From JAFAHS01 sp046728175 (GTDB lineage Bacteria; Desulfobacterota; Binatia; Binatales; Binataceae), in contig JBKPEA010000031.1 in NCBI GenBank assembly GCA_046728175.1, positions 1-31,983 on the forward strand: DNA of 31,983 nucleotides, written 5' to 3'. The notes beneath the pieces were generated by a model. It made no database searches. It saw only the letters and a list, made by a program, of their open reading frames with translations, and was not told the DNA's origin. Of this stretch, positions 16,922-25,394 are shown in pieces. The position numbers were made by a program, and so were the translations under genes. Each line of letters starts with the position of its first letter. The stretch's first letter is position 1.

Positions 16922-17437
16922 TTATTTTACCCGGGACGCGGTGGTCGCCGCACCGGGAGAGGCCAGATCAGGCTCCATGTTCGCGCCGATCGTTATGATA
17001 AGGGCCCCCTGCTCGTAGTGCGGTCCACCCACGATTAGATTGCCGTTGTTGGGCAACTTGAGATCGGTGGTCAGCATCGGTTTTTCGCCCTGGAATAGCA
17101 GCACTTCCATCGCAATCATGTTTCGATCAACCGACTGCGGCTCGATGTGGAGAACCCGCCCGCCGGGCATGGTGAATTCGATCATCTTGCCCATTTCGGT
17201 ACGGCCGTTCTGCTCGCTTACCAGCTCATAGGTGGTGTAGTTGAACATCTTGCGCAGCTGAGGACCCATGGTGCCGAGCTGCGGATCAACACCCTGGTTG
17301 GTATCGGCGGCAAGGACTGAATAGACGCGCAGGATGATGACCTGTGGGTGAGATTGCTGGGCGGCGACGCGTCCCGCTGCCCAGAATACCGAAACCGCGG
17401 CGATCAGCAGGACGAGCATTCGAGAATGAGTCAGCAT
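16922..17437 (-). CDS. Exported protein of the ECF sigma operon, unknown function
   Basis: I do not recognise a named family. ATG 17437 gives 171 residues; an in-frame TTG two codons upstream is less likely. Residues 1-26 form a signal peptide (MLTHSRM, hydrophobic LVLLIAAVSVFWAA, then RVAAQQ). The mature part is about 145 residues, rich in beta strands, with repeated short motifs MPGGRVLHIEPQS, LKLPNNGNLIVGGPHYEQ and GALIITIGAN. The last two resemble a segment seen in secretin-associated or sigma-linked exported proteins of Deltaproteobacteria, which is an uncertain recall. It starts 7 bases after the anti-sigma stop, so it is the last gene of polA-sigma-anti-sigma and may be a periplasmic sensor or partner of the anti-sigma factor. 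Confidence 0.7.
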   Translation of the reverse strand: MLTHSRMLVLLIAAVSVFWAAGRVAAQQSHPQVIILRVYSVLAADTNQGVDPQLGTMGPQLRKMFNYTTYELVSEQNGRTEMGKMIEFTMPGGRVLHIEPQSVDRNMIAMEVLLFQGEKPMLTTDLKLPNNGNLIVGGPHYEQGALIITIGANMEPDLASPGAATTASRVK

Positions 17438-17444
17438 CGTCAAT

Positions 17445-18035
17445 CTACTGCTGATCCGGTAACCAGATCACCGTCGTACTCATTCGCGGCTCGTTCCAGA
17501 CCGCCACCGAAGGAATATCCGACTCAAGCTTCGAAATAACTGCCTCGGGTGCCTCTTCCACTTCGCCGAATTCACGCCCGATTTCGTGGCGCGCCGTTTC
17601 AACCCCCGGCCGGGTGGCCAGTTCGGGCCCAGCCTGGGCGATTTCGTGGATCGGAGCCGAGCGGTGCATGGCGACTTGCGCATAAGGTGTCACCAATACC
17701 ACGGTAATCGCCGCTGCGATCGCGCCGGCCATCGCCATTCCGAGCCCGGAAGGGAACAGCCCGCCGATGCTGTCCAGCAGGCGTCGCAATCGGACGCTGA
17801 GCGGTACCGGCAGACCGTCGATGCGCCGCATCACCGCGTCCTTGAAGCCGTCAAGCGGCAGATCGACTGCCAGCGTCCTCAGCTCGCGTCCAATCGCGCC
17901 GTAGTCGGCGAGTTCGCTACGGCACTGTTCGCAACGCGCGAGATGAAATGCGACTTCCTGGTACTCGTGAGGTTCAAGCTCGCGGTCCTCGAACGGACCC
18001 AGCATCAGAGAGACATGCGCGGTATCGACCATCAT
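17445..18035 (-). CDS. Anti-sigma factor with zinc-finger (zf-HC2/ZAS) domain
   Basis: The 196-residue protein binds and holds its partner ECF sigma factor at the membrane. The cytosolic N-terminal zinc-binding ZAS motif H31-x3-C35-x2-C38 is seen in AFHLARCEQCRSEL, with the upstream helix PHEYQEVAFHL. One transmembrane helix spans about 98-117 (GLGMAMAGAIAAAITVVLVT), and about 75 residues would be periplasmic, ending in VAVWNEPRMSTTVIWLPD. Its ATG overlaps the sigma stop by four bases (ATGA) with GGAGG just upstream, so the two are translationally coupled, as usual for sigma/anti-sigma pairs. Release of the sigma is normally triggered by proteolysis or a redox or envelope signal; which one cannot be told here. 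Confidence 0.9.
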   Translation of the reverse strand: MMVDTAHVSLMLGPFEDRELEPHEYQEVAFHLARCEQCRSELADYGAIGRELRTLAVDLPLDGFKDAVMRRIDGLPVPLSVRLRRLLDSIGGLFPSGLGMAMAGAIAAAITVVLVTPYAQVAMHRSAPIHEIAQAGPELATRPGVETARHEIGREFGEVEEAPEAVISKLESDIPSVAVWNEPRMSTTVIWLPDQQ

Positions 18036-18673
18036 CCGCCTCCGTCCTTCGTGAGATCCTTGAGCAGGCCACGCATGCGGCTACGCGCGTAGTGAAGCCG
18101 GCTCATTACCGTGCCCCGCGGGCATTGCAGGACCTCGCTGATCTCGTCGTAGGACAGCCCTTCCACTTCGCGTAAAAGTATCACTGCGCGATGTTCTGGC
18201 GTCAACTCCTCCAGGGCCTTCGAGAGGCGTCCGGAGAGTTCCTTGCGGCTTGCAGCCTTGAAGGAGTCACCCTTTTCGGCCGGCAGCCGTTGTAGTTCAC
18301 TTTCAGCGTCTTCGCCGCGCAGCAGCACGTGACGTCCCTCACGCCGCCAAAAGTCGATAGCCAGGTTCGCTGCGATTCGATAGAGCCAGGTCGAGAAGCT
18401 GGAGCGCGATTCGAATTTTTGCAGATTCTCGTACGCTCGTACGAAGGTTTCTTGCGCAAGTTCGATCGCATCGTCCTGATTGTGTACGACCGCGAAGGCA
18501 ACGTTCGCAACTCGCCGTTGGTATCGCTCAACCAATACTCCGAAGGCCTCTGAGTTACCGTTCTTGGCCTGTTGGATGAGCTCGGCTTCGTCACCGTCCT
18601 GGCGGCCTGGGGTTCTCAATTTGATTAGACGGCGGCAGGTCTGGAGAAATTCAGGCGCAATTTCACACGCCAC
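18032..18673 (-). CDS. RNA polymerase ECF sigma factor (RpoE-like)
   Basis: The 213-residue product has sigma region 2 at about 42-114, with the core-binding QDDAIELAQETFVRAYENL and the -10-recognition helix STWLYRIAANLAIDFWRR. Region 4 at about 150-205 has LTPEHRAVILLREVEGLSYD, then EISEVLQCPRGTVMSRLHYA, the helix-turn-helix that reads the -35 element. A roughly 25-residue N-terminal extension depends on the start. I take GTG 18673, inside the end of polA (11-base overlap); a TTG at codon 19 is an alternative, and neither has a strong ribosome binding site. Coupling to the anti-sigma by an ATGA overlap shows that they are partners. The regulon is unknown; it most likely includes its own operon and envelope-stress genes. 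Confidence 0.93.
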   Translation of the reverse strand: MACEIAPEFLQTCRRLIKLRTPGRQDGDEAELIQQAKNGNSEAFGVLVERYQRRVANVAFAVVHNQDDAIELAQETFVRAYENLQKFESRSSFSTWLYRIAANLAIDFWRREGRHVLLRGEDAESELQRLPAEKGDSFKAASRKELSGRLSKALEELTPEHRAVILLREVEGLSYDEISEVLQCPRGTVMSRLHYARSRMRGLLKDLTKDGGG

Positions 18674-21245
18674 CGCGCATTTCCGCCCAATTGCCGCCCC
18701 ATTTCAATTCGACTTTCAGCGGCACGCGCATAGTCGCGACCCCCTCCATTTCCTGTTTTGCGACCTCGGCCGTCTCGTGCAGGGCTTCTTTTTTTACCTC
18801 GATCAGGAGCTCGTCATGGACCTGCATAACCATAGCAGCGTCAATCTTTCGCTGCTGAATCTGTCTATGCAGCCCTATCATCGCCACCTTTATCAAATCG
18901 GCGGCACTGCCCTGAATGGGGGTGTTGATGGCTATCCGCTCGGCCTGTGCCCGTGCTCCCCCCACCGGAGCATTCAACTCGGGCAGGTAGCGTCTGCGCC
19001 CAAACATCGTCGTGACGTAGCCATCTTTGCGAGCACGGTCCAGGGTTTCCCTAAACCACGCGCTGACCCCCGCCAATCGTTCGAAGTACCGCTTGATATA
19101 GTCCGAGGCCTCAGCGAGCGAAATGCCCAGTTCGCCCGCAAGCCGGGTAGCTCCCATCCCGTAGATAATCCCGAAATTAATGACCTTTGCGAGCCGGCGG
19201 GCCTCGGCATCCACCTTGCCAGCCGAGATTCCCAAGACTTCCATCGCGGTCCGCATATGGATGTCTTCGCCATGCTGAAAAGCGGCCACCAGGGTGGGGT
19301 CGCCCGACAGATGAGCCAGGACCCGCAAATCGATCTGCGAGTAGTCGGCCGACAGCAGCACGTGATCGGTCTGTGCCACGAACGCTCGCCGGATGCGGCG
19401 GCCCGCCTCGCTGCGAGTTGGAATATTCTGAAGGTTCGGATCGCTCGAGCTCAGTCGGCCGGTAGCTGCGATTGTCTGATGAAGTGTCGTATGGATCCTG
19501 CCGGTCGCCGGATCGATCAACTGCCCGAGCGCATCCGCGTAGGTCGACTTCAGCTTGGCCAGCACCCGGAATTCCAGCAACAGGCGTGGCAACGGATGGG
19601 CGCTCGCCAATTTCTCGAGCGTGTCCGCATCGGTCGAGTAGCCGCTCTTGCTCTTCTTGATTCCCTTAACCGGCAGTTTCAATTCGGTGAACAGAATCTC
19701 CCGCAGCTGGATGGGCGAGTTGAGATTGAACCTGCGGCCCGCTGCCTGGTAACACTCCATCTCCAGCCGCGCCAGTTCCTTGCCGAATTCGTCGGCGATG
19801 CCCTTGAGCGCCGACGCGTCGATGCCCACTCCGCCGGACTCCATCTCCGCCAGGATCACTGCAATCGGCATTTCGATCTCGCTGAACAGCTTCTCCAGCC
19901 CCTGGGCGGCGAGCTTGGGCGCGAGCGCCTCGCACAGCGACGAGACGATCTCGGCCTGCGGCAACGATTCGCTGGGCCGGCCCAGCGGTGCCAGATGTTC
20001 ATGATACAGGTCGTCCAGCGATGGTTCGGGACGCCCCGAGTTGATGAGGAAGCCCGCGAGCATCGTGTCGAAATCCGCTCCCTTGAGCGTTATTCCCAGC
20101 GCACTCAGGCGGCGCAGATGGTCCTTGAGGTCGTGGCACACTTTCGGCGGCATCTCGTGTGTAAGCAGCGTGGTCGCCGCCGGGATAAGCTCCCTGCTCA
20201 AAACATGGGTTTTTCCGGCTCCGTGAAGTTGGAGACTGTCGGCAGCTCCATCGCTTAGCAGCGCCAACGAAATGCGCGGAGCGCTCCTCAATTCGTCCAG
20301 AATTTTGCCGACCTCGGCCCCACGCAGCGGCGTTTCGCTGCGCGGGGTCATCGGCAGTTCGACCTGGCTGGGACGGATCTCCTGCAGCATCGAGGTGAAT
20401 TCCAGGTCGCGCATGAGTTCCGTCGCAGCTTGCTCGTCGATACCGTGCCATTCACAACTTGCGGGCGTCACATCCAGGGGCATGTCGGTATGAATTCGGA
20501 CCAGTTGGCGAGCGACCTCGACATCCGCGCGATGCTCTTTGAGCAACGCCGCGACTTTCGCGCCGCCGCGAATTCCGCACGCCGGGACTTCCGCCAGGTG
20601 TGCATAAAGATTGTCCAGATGGCCGAACTTCTGGATCAGCGTGGATGCGGTCTTCTCCCCGACGCCGGGAATCCCCTTGACGTTGTCGATCGGGTCGCCG
20701 GTCAGAGCCTGGATGTCGATCAGCGCGCGCGGCTCCACCCCAAAGCGTTCCTTCACCTCACGCACCCCGGTGCGCTTGTCGCCCATCGTGTCCCACAAGG
20801 TGATCCGCGGTGACACGATCTGCTTGAAGTCCTTGTCGGAAGTGACGATCACGGTGTCGATGCCCTGCTTGGCCGCGCGCGTGGCCAGCGTGCCGATCAC
20901 GTCATCGGCTTCGTAGCCGTCACGCATGATGGTCTTGATACGGAAGACGTCGACCGCGCGATGGATATAGGGGATCTGCTTGAGCAGGTCGCTGGGCGTT
21001 GCGACGCGGTTTTTCTTGTAGTCCTCGAAAAGATCGTCGCGAAAGGTCCTTTTAGCGGTGTCGAATACGACGGCGATATGCGTCGGACGCGTGTCCTTGA
21101 GCAGCTTCATCAACATCCGGATAAAGCCGTAGATTGCGTTAACCGGCAGACCCCGGGAATTGTTGAGTTCGGGCAATGCGTGGAAGGCGCGGAAGACGTA
21201 ACCGGAGCCGTCAACCAGGACCAGATTACGCCGCACCTCCGCCAT
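18663..21245 (-). CDS. polA: DNA polymerase I, exonuclease domain degenerate
   Basis: PolA fills gaps and removes RNA primers in replication and repair. The 860-residue protein has an intact 5'-3' exonuclease domain (about 1-290, VDGSGYVFRA, EADDVIGTLA, TSDKDFKQ, GIPGVGEKTA) and an intact polymerase domain: motif A DYSQIDLR with D634, motif B RRLAKVINFGIIYG at 683-696, motif C VHDE with H810-D811. The middle 3'-5' exonuclease domain (about 310-455) keeps its fold (KGADFDTMLAGFLINS) but lacks the DTE motif (LALLSDG in its place), and the Exo II Asp of NLKYD aligns to H376. No Y-x3-D is seen in Exo III. Proofreading is thus predicted lost, as in Thermus Pol I. The stop overlaps the sigma factor start. 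Confidence 0.97.
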   Translation of the reverse strand: MAEVRRNLVLVDGSGYVFRAFHALPELNNSRGLPVNAIYGFIRMLMKLLKDTRPTHIAVVFDTAKRTFRDDLFEDYKKNRVATPSDLLKQIPYIHRAVDVFRIKTIMRDGYEADDVIGTLATRAAKQGIDTVIVTSDKDFKQIVSPRITLWDTMGDKRTGVREVKERFGVEPRALIDIQALTGDPIDNVKGIPGVGEKTASTLIQKFGHLDNLYAHLAEVPACGIRGGAKVAALLKEHRADVEVARQLVRIHTDMPLDVTPASCEWHGIDEQAATELMRDLEFTSMLQEIRPSQVELPMTPRSETPLRGAEVGKILDELRSAPRISLALLSDGAADSLQLHGAGKTHVLSRELIPAATTLLTHEMPPKVCHDLKDHLRRLSALGITLKGADFDTMLAGFLINSGRPEPSLDDLYHEHLAPLGRPSESLPQAEIVSSLCEALAPKLAAQGLEKLFSEIEMPIAVILAEMESGGVGIDASALKGIADEFGKELARLEMECYQAAGRRFNLNSPIQLREILFTELKLPVKGIKKSKSGYSTDADTLEKLASAHPLPRLLLEFRVLAKLKSTYADALGQLIDPATGRIHTTLHQTIAATGRLSSSDPNLQNIPTRSEAGRRIRRAFVAQTDHVLLSADYSQIDLRVLAHLSGDPTLVAAFQHGEDIHMRTAMEVLGISAGKVDAEARRLAKVINFGIIYGMGATRLAGELGISLAEASDYIKRYFERLAGVSAWFRETLDRARKDGYVTTMFGRRRYLPELNAPVGGARAQAERIAINTPIQGSAADLIKVAMIGLHRQIQQRKIDAAMVMQVHDELLIEVKKEALHETAEVAKQEMEGVATMRVPLKVELKWGGNWAEMRGGV

Positions 21246-21336
21246 AACCTGAACCTACCGGATGCAGCCAGCCAAGGAAAACGCGGGTCGCGCTAAGCCC
21301 CCACCGCGAGGCCCGGGTTCACTTAGCCTCGCCCAA

Positions 21337-21345
21337 AGTATAAAT
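21337..21345. promoter_or_regulatory. Overlapping -10-like boxes between polA and the MAPEG gene
   Basis: In the 130-base divergent gap, TATAAA (21339-21344) reads toward the MAPEG gene and TATACT (complement of 21337-21342) reads toward polA. No clear -35 hexamer is found for either, although TTCACT at 21318-21323 is 15 bases from the plus-strand box. If both are used, the two promoters would compete for polymerase. Confidence 0.3.
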
Positions 21346-21375
21346 GCTACCGGAACCAGACACCGGAGGTGACCG

Positions 21376-21768
21376 ATGCACGTCGCAATCGTGTGTACGG
21401 CCCTGCTTGGGCTGCTCGTGTTCGTTCTCGGACTGGCGGTCTCGATGACGCGGGGAAGAACTGGCGTCGTCGCAGGATCGTCCAACGATCCGGCCGACTC
21501 GCTCTACCGGCTAATCAGGGCGCACGGCAATACCGCCGAGTACGCGCCGATGCTGGCGATCCTGTTTCTGTTGGTCGGCGCGCGCAATCCCGCGACCTGG
21601 CTTTTGTGGACCATGATCGTCGCGGTGGTATCCCGCTACCTGATCGCAGTCGGAATGATCGCCGGCTCAACCCTGGCCAAACCCCAACCGCTGCGCTTCG
21701 TCGGCGCGCTCGGCACTTACCTATCCGGCATACTGCTATGCATCGGAGCGTTCATGACACCGGCATGA
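21376..21768 (+). CDS. MAPEG family membrane protein
   Basis: The 130-residue protein has four predicted transmembrane helices (about 3-23, 57-76, 78-97 and 107-127), the topology of MAPEG proteins (membrane-associated proteins in eicosanoid and glutathione metabolism). The family signature is the loop-helix RLIRAHGNTAEYAPMLAILF at about 45-64, with the conserved R-x-x-x-A-H-x-N-x-x-E-Y pattern that helps bind glutathione. Bacterial members are glutathione transferase- or peroxidase-like enzymes of the inner membrane, mostly of unknown substrate. The start has a good GGAGGTG at 21365-21371. It is divergent from polA and alone in its transcript. Confidence 0.88.
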   Translation: MHVAIVCTALLGLLVFVLGLAVSMTRGRTGVVAGSSNDPADSLYRLIRAHGNTAEYAPMLAILFLLVGARNPATWLLWTMIVAVVSRYLIAVGMIAGSTLAKPQPLRFVGALGTYLSGILLCIGAFMTPA

Positions 21769-22239
21769 GGACGTTGCTCTCGGTAATCACCGAGCTTGGC
21801 GCGCCGCCCGGTTCGCTGCTTGAGGACTCATTGCAGAGTTCTCAGCACAGGGAGAAGTGACGGGCAGGCAATGTTCACGGACACGACGGTTCGCTCCATG
21901 GGTTGGACCAGCGAGGTCCACTCCCCAATCGAGTGAGAACCGGCGCACGGCTAAAAGGTTTCAGCGCCGGCTCTTAACCATCGCGAAACACTTGCTACCG
22001 GGAGTTGTCTTTAAACCCCTCGCGGCGAGTCGTCTTAAGCCGCGGCCAGGATCTGGTTCCCTAGTGAAAAAAGTCGAAAAAGGACACTCGGTATTCCCTG
22101 CTCGTATTGACTCTGCGTCGCATGGTTGTTTAACTTTTTGGCTGCTCGATGCGCGTCGAATTCATAGCATCGGGCTTTCGTCATATTGGCTGGGAGACAA
22201 GTCAACCGCTGATAGCGGCGGCTGCAGCGCAGGCGACTG
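21769..22239. other. 471-base intergenic stretch upstream of the ABC operon
   Basis: I find no gene with domain or start support here. Ten bases after the MAPEG stop, CTCGGT-AATC-ACCGAG (21779-21794) can form a 6-bp hairpin, possibly the MAPEG 3' end, without a T run. A sigma70-like promoter candidate lies at 22107-22134. A small inverted repeat, CCGCT-GAT-AGCGG (22206-22218), sits 21 bases before the ABC ATPase start and could affect translation initiation. The part 22060-22135 is more AT-rich than its surroundings. Confidence 0.5.
22107..22134 (+). promoter_or_regulatory. Candidate promoter of the ABC/GldG/DUF4340 operon
   Basis: TTGACT (22107-22112) matches five of six bases of the sigma70 -35 consensus. 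TTTAAC (22129-22134, 16-base spacing) or TAACTT (22131-22136, 18-base spacing) could be the -10 box; neither is strong. It lies about 105 bases upstream of the first gene of the operon. Confidence 0.35.
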
Positions 22240-23004
22240 ATGATAGAGGTCAAAAATTTAACCAAAGTCTACGGCAATTTCGTCGCAATTCGTGATGTCT
22301 CCTTTACGGCCGAACGCGGTTCGATCCTGGGTTTCCTGGGCCCCAATGGCGCGGGCAAAACCACCACGATGCGGATAATCACCGGATTCATGCCGGCGAC
22401 AGCCGGAACCGTGGTGATCGACGATCTCGATATCTTCACCCAGTCGCTCGAGGCGCGGCGCAGGATCGGTTATCTGCCGGAAAGTCCTCCGCTCTACCTC
22501 GATATGCGCGTGGAAGCCTACCTGCGCTTTGTCGCCAGGCTGCGGGGGGTACCGCGCGCGAAACTCGACGAGGCACTGGAACACTTTCTAAAGGTTTGCG
22601 GTCTGGCCGACATGCGCTCGCGGATCTGCGGCCAGCTTTCCAAAGGCTATCGTCAGCGGGTTGGACTGGCGCAGGCGCTGATTCACGACCCGCAGGTGCT
22701 GGTGCTCGACGAGCCAACCATCGGGCTTGATCCGCGCCAGATTCACGAAATCCGCGGACTTATCAAAACGTTGTCGGCCGATCGCACCGTGGTGCTGTCA
22801 ACTCATATCCTGCCTGAGGTGTCGCAAATTTGCGACAAGGTCGTGATCATCGCCGATGGCCGCGTCGTGCTCGAGGAAAGGCTTTCCGACATTCCGGCGG
22901 GAACCTCGCTCGAACAGGTCTTTCTCGAGGCGATCTCAAAGGAACGGCTTGCCGGAGCGGACGCGGAAGAAACGCTGGAGGAGGTTGGGGCGGGACGTGC
23001 CTGA
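22240..23004 (+). CDS. ABC transporter ATP-binding protein, GldA-like
   Basis: The 254-residue cytosolic ATPase has Walker A GPNGAGKT (34-41), the ABC signature LSKGYRQRVG (133-142), Walker B VLVLDEPT (153-160) and the switch His H189 in VLSTHIL. The text around GYLPESPPLYLDMRVEAYL (77-95) is typical of ABC-2 exporter ATPases of the GldA/CcmA type. The C-terminus adds a short acidic tail (ADAEETLEEVGAG). It energises the permease encoded 18 bases downstream, and with the next two genes forms a four-protein set found in many Gram-negative phyla. In gliding Bacteroidetes GldA-GldF-GldG is needed for motility; outside that phylum the role is not established. Confidence 0.95.
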   Translation: MIEVKNLTKVYGNFVAIRDVSFTAERGSILGFLGPNGAGKTTTMRIITGFMPATAGTVVIDDLDIFTQSLEARRRIGYLPESPPLYLDMRVEAYLRFVARLRGVPRAKLDEALEHFLKVCGLADMRSRICGQLSKGYRQRVGLAQALIHDPQVLVLDEPTIGLDPRQIHEIRGLIKTLSADRTVVLSTHILPEVSQICDKVVIIADGRVVLEERLSDIPAGTSLEQVFLEAISKERLAGADAEETLEEVGAGRA

Positions 23005-23022
23005 GCGTTCCGCGCTTGTGCG

Positions 23023-23799
23023 ATGAAAAACGCACTCACGATTGCGGGCAAGGAGCTCGCCGCCTATTTCGTCCAGCCGGTCGCCTATGTCGTGCTGACC
23101 GTGTTTCTCCTGCTCGGTGGGTTCTTTTTCTTCGAGCTCCTCAGCTACTTCCAGATCGTCTTGCAGATGTACGCGGCGATGCAGAATCCCCAGGTACTGG
23201 AGCACATGAACCTCAACCAGCGCGTTATCGAGCCGCTCCTGCACAATCTGTCAATCGTGCTGGTGATCCTGGTCCCGGCCATCACCATGCGCAGCTTCGC
23301 CGAGGAAAAACGCACCGGCACTTACGAGTTTCTGCTGACGGCGCCGGTCCGCACCGGCGAAATCGTAGCGGGCAAATTCATCGCTGCGGCCGCGTTCATG
23401 CTGATCATGATCGGTTTGGCCGGCATCTTTCCCATCATCCTCGTGATCTTCGGAAACCCGGAAGTCGGCGTGATGGTCGCGGGTTACCTCGGGTTGTTGC
23501 TGCTCTCGCTGTGCTTCGTGGCGGTCGGCCTCTTCACCAGCTCGATCACGCAGAATCAGATCATCGCAGCGATCACCTGCTTTGGCGCGCTGCTCATCCT
23601 CTACGTGATTTCATGGCCCGCGCAGACCGGCAGCTCCGGATGGGTTTCCGACCTGCTGCGCTATCTTTCGATCACGGATCACTTCTCGCAGATGGTTACT
23701 GGTATCATCGACACCCGGGATCTCGTCTACTTCCTGAGCCTCATCCTGGTTGCGCTGTTTCTCACCCAGCGCACGGTTGAGTCGGCTCGCTGGCGCTAG
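23023..23799 (+). CDS. ABC-2 type permease, GldF-like
   Basis: The 258-residue inner-membrane protein has about six transmembrane helices (near 20-40, 75-90, 112-135, 143-165, 170-200 and 230-248). The family motif MRSFAEEKRTGTYEFLLTAP followed by VRTGEIVAGKF (about 89-119) lies between helices 2 and 3 and probably contacts the ATPase. A large loop between helices 1 and 2 (about 42-75, QMYAAMQNPQVLEHMNLNQR) is probably periplasmic and is typical of the GldF/YhhJ-like branch. The gene is 18 bases after the ATPase and 8 bases before the GldG-like gene, so it is in one operon. Whether the pair moves a lipid, a polysaccharide or a protein, or works as a mechanotransmitter, is unknown. Confidence 0.92.
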   Translation: MKNALTIAGKELAAYFVQPVAYVVLTVFLLLGGFFFFELLSYFQIVLQMYAAMQNPQVLEHMNLNQRVIEPLLHNLSIVLVILVPAITMRSFAEEKRTGTYEFLLTAPVRTGEIVAGKFIAAAAFMLIMIGLAGIFPIILVIFGNPEVGVMVAGYLGLLLLSLCFVAVGLFTSSITQNQIIAAITCFGALLILYVISWPAQTGSSGWVSDLLRYLSITDHFSQMVTGIIDTRDLVYFLSLILVALFLTQRTVESARWR

Positions 23800-23807
23800 C
23801 AGGGGGC

Positions 23808-25376
23808 ATGATGCGGCGATCGGCGGCGCTCTACGGAATCATCGGCCTCATACTGCTGAGTTTCGGCATCATCGATCATGTGATCGCACCGGGGTTTCGC
23901 TTCTTTGTATGGGTCAACCTGGTGGCCGGCATTTTTGCGCTGGTGTTATGGATAACCTCGAGCGGCGCAGCCATCGGCACGCTCGTCGGACAGCGTTCCA
24001 CGCGCTATGGCGCAAACGCGATCATCTACTCGGTCGCGTTCATCGCGCTGATCATCGCCGCCAACTACCTCTCCAGCCTTCACCATCGTCGGCTCGATCT
24101 GACCACCGAGAAGATTTACAGCCTCTCGAGCCAATCCGCACAGGTGGTCAGAAACCTCAAGCAGCCCATCAAACTGATCGGCTTTTTTCCGGGTGGCGAA
24201 AATCAGACCGCGCGCGACCTGTATGCGACCTTCGGCTACGCCTCGCCCAAGGTCAGCTACCAGCTGGTAGACCCCGACAAGCACCCCGAACTCGCCGAGC
24301 GTTACAAGGTTACAGTAATGAACACCACTCACATCCGAGTGGGCGGTGCCGAGTCGGGCGAAGGCACCAACGTGACCGAGCTCAGCGAGGAAGCCCTCAC
24401 CAACGCGATCATCCGCGCGACCCGCAATACCAAGAAGGTAATCGAGTTTCTCGACGGCCACGGCGAGGCGGACCCCGACGATGCCCAGAACAGCGGCGGG
24501 TTCGGCGAGCTCAAGAAAGATCTCGAGGGTGAGGGCTACGAGGTGCGCAAACTCGAGCTTGCGCAGCTTCCAAAGGTTCCCGACGACACAACCATGGTGG
24601 TGATTGCCGGGCCCGTGAAGCCGATTCTCCCGCATGAAATCGAGCAGCTGCAGGACTACCTGAAGCGCAATGGACGTATTCTGGCGATGTTTCGTCCCCA
24701 GCGCGCAGACCAGTCAGTAAACCAAACGGCGCTGGCGGACCTGGTTTCGCAGTGGGGCGTGCGGGCGGGCAATGACATTGTGGTCGATCAGGTCGTGCGA
24801 CTGTTCGCGGGCCCGGCGCTGGGACTCAACCCCATCGCACAGGACTACGGCGAACATCCTATTACCCACAACTTCAAGCAACGCACCGTTTTCCCGCTGG
24901 CGCGCTCGCTGACCATCGAGGAGAACTTGAAAAGTGGCTTGACCGTCGCCCCGCTCGCCAAGACCAGCGATACTTCGTGGGCTGAGACCGATCTCGACAC
25001 ACTGTTCAAGCAGCAGAAGGCGCAGCTTGATGCCAAAGATACCCGCGGACCGATAACCGTCGCGGCCGCAGTCAACGGAGATCTCACCCAGCTTGGATTG
25101 GGCAAGGGTGATGCGCGGCTGGTCGTGTTCGGCTCCACGGACTTTGTCAGCAACCAATACATCAGTAACTTTTTCAACCGTGATTTCTTAGTTAACAGCG
25201 CGGATTGGCTGGCGGGTGAGGAAAACTCCATCTCGATTCGTCCGCGCTCGCTGCGCGCCTCGCGCTTCCGGCTGACCGTCGATCAGTTCAGCGTGGTGTT
25301 TGCGCTGTCCGTGCTGCTGTTGCCGCAACTGCTCCTGATCGCCGGGATCGCGGTCTGGTGGGAACGCCGCAACTAA
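23808..25376 (+). CDS. GldG family protein (ABC-type transport auxiliary)
   Basis: The 522-residue membrane protein begins with three transmembrane helices (about 8-27, 33-49 and 70-88), then the hallmark RRLDLTTEKIYSLSSQSAQV (94-113) that marks GldG-type proteins. A large extracytoplasmic domain (about 115-485) follows, with VIEFLDGHGEADPDD and later MVVIAGPVKPILPHEIEQL and RLVVFGSTDFVSNQYI, a flavodoxin-like alpha/beta fold predicted for this family. A last helix (about 493-515) ends in WWERRN. The ATG is one of two adjacent codons (23808, 23811) with GGGGG upstream. It is thought to dock on the ABC permease and act outside the membrane; the ligand is unknown. The DUF4340 gene follows after 18 bases. 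Confidence 0.9.
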   Translation: MMRRSAALYGIIGLILLSFGIIDHVIAPGFRFFVWVNLVAGIFALVLWITSSGAAIGTLVGQRSTRYGANAIIYSVAFIALIIAANYLSSLHHRRLDLTTEKIYSLSSQSAQVVRNLKQPIKLIGFFPGGENQTARDLYATFGYASPKVSYQLVDPDKHPELAERYKVTVMNTTHIRVGGAESGEGTNVTELSEEALTNAIIRATRNTKKVIEFLDGHGEADPDDAQNSGGFGELKKDLEGEGYEVRKLELAQLPKVPDDTTMVVIAGPVKPILPHEIEQLQDYLKRNGRILAMFRPQRADQSVNQTALADLVSQWGVRAGNDIVVDQVVRLFAGPALGLNPIAQDYGEHPITHNFKQRTVFPLARSLTIEENLKSGLTVAPLAKTSDTSWAETDLDTLFKQQKAQLDAKDTRGPITVAAAVNGDLTQLGLGKGDARLVVFGSTDFVSNQYISNFFNRDFLVNSADWLAGEENSISIRPRSLRASRFRLTVDQFSVVFALSVLLLPQLLLIAGIAVWWERRN

Positions 25377-25394
25377 GTTCCACCTGCGTCGGCG

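Noticed and set aside
18480..20258. 592-codon plus-strand open frame opposite polA and the sigma gene
   Set aside because: It reads as the complement of polA codons, with composition unlike a protein and no recognisable motif. polA on the other strand has all its motifs.
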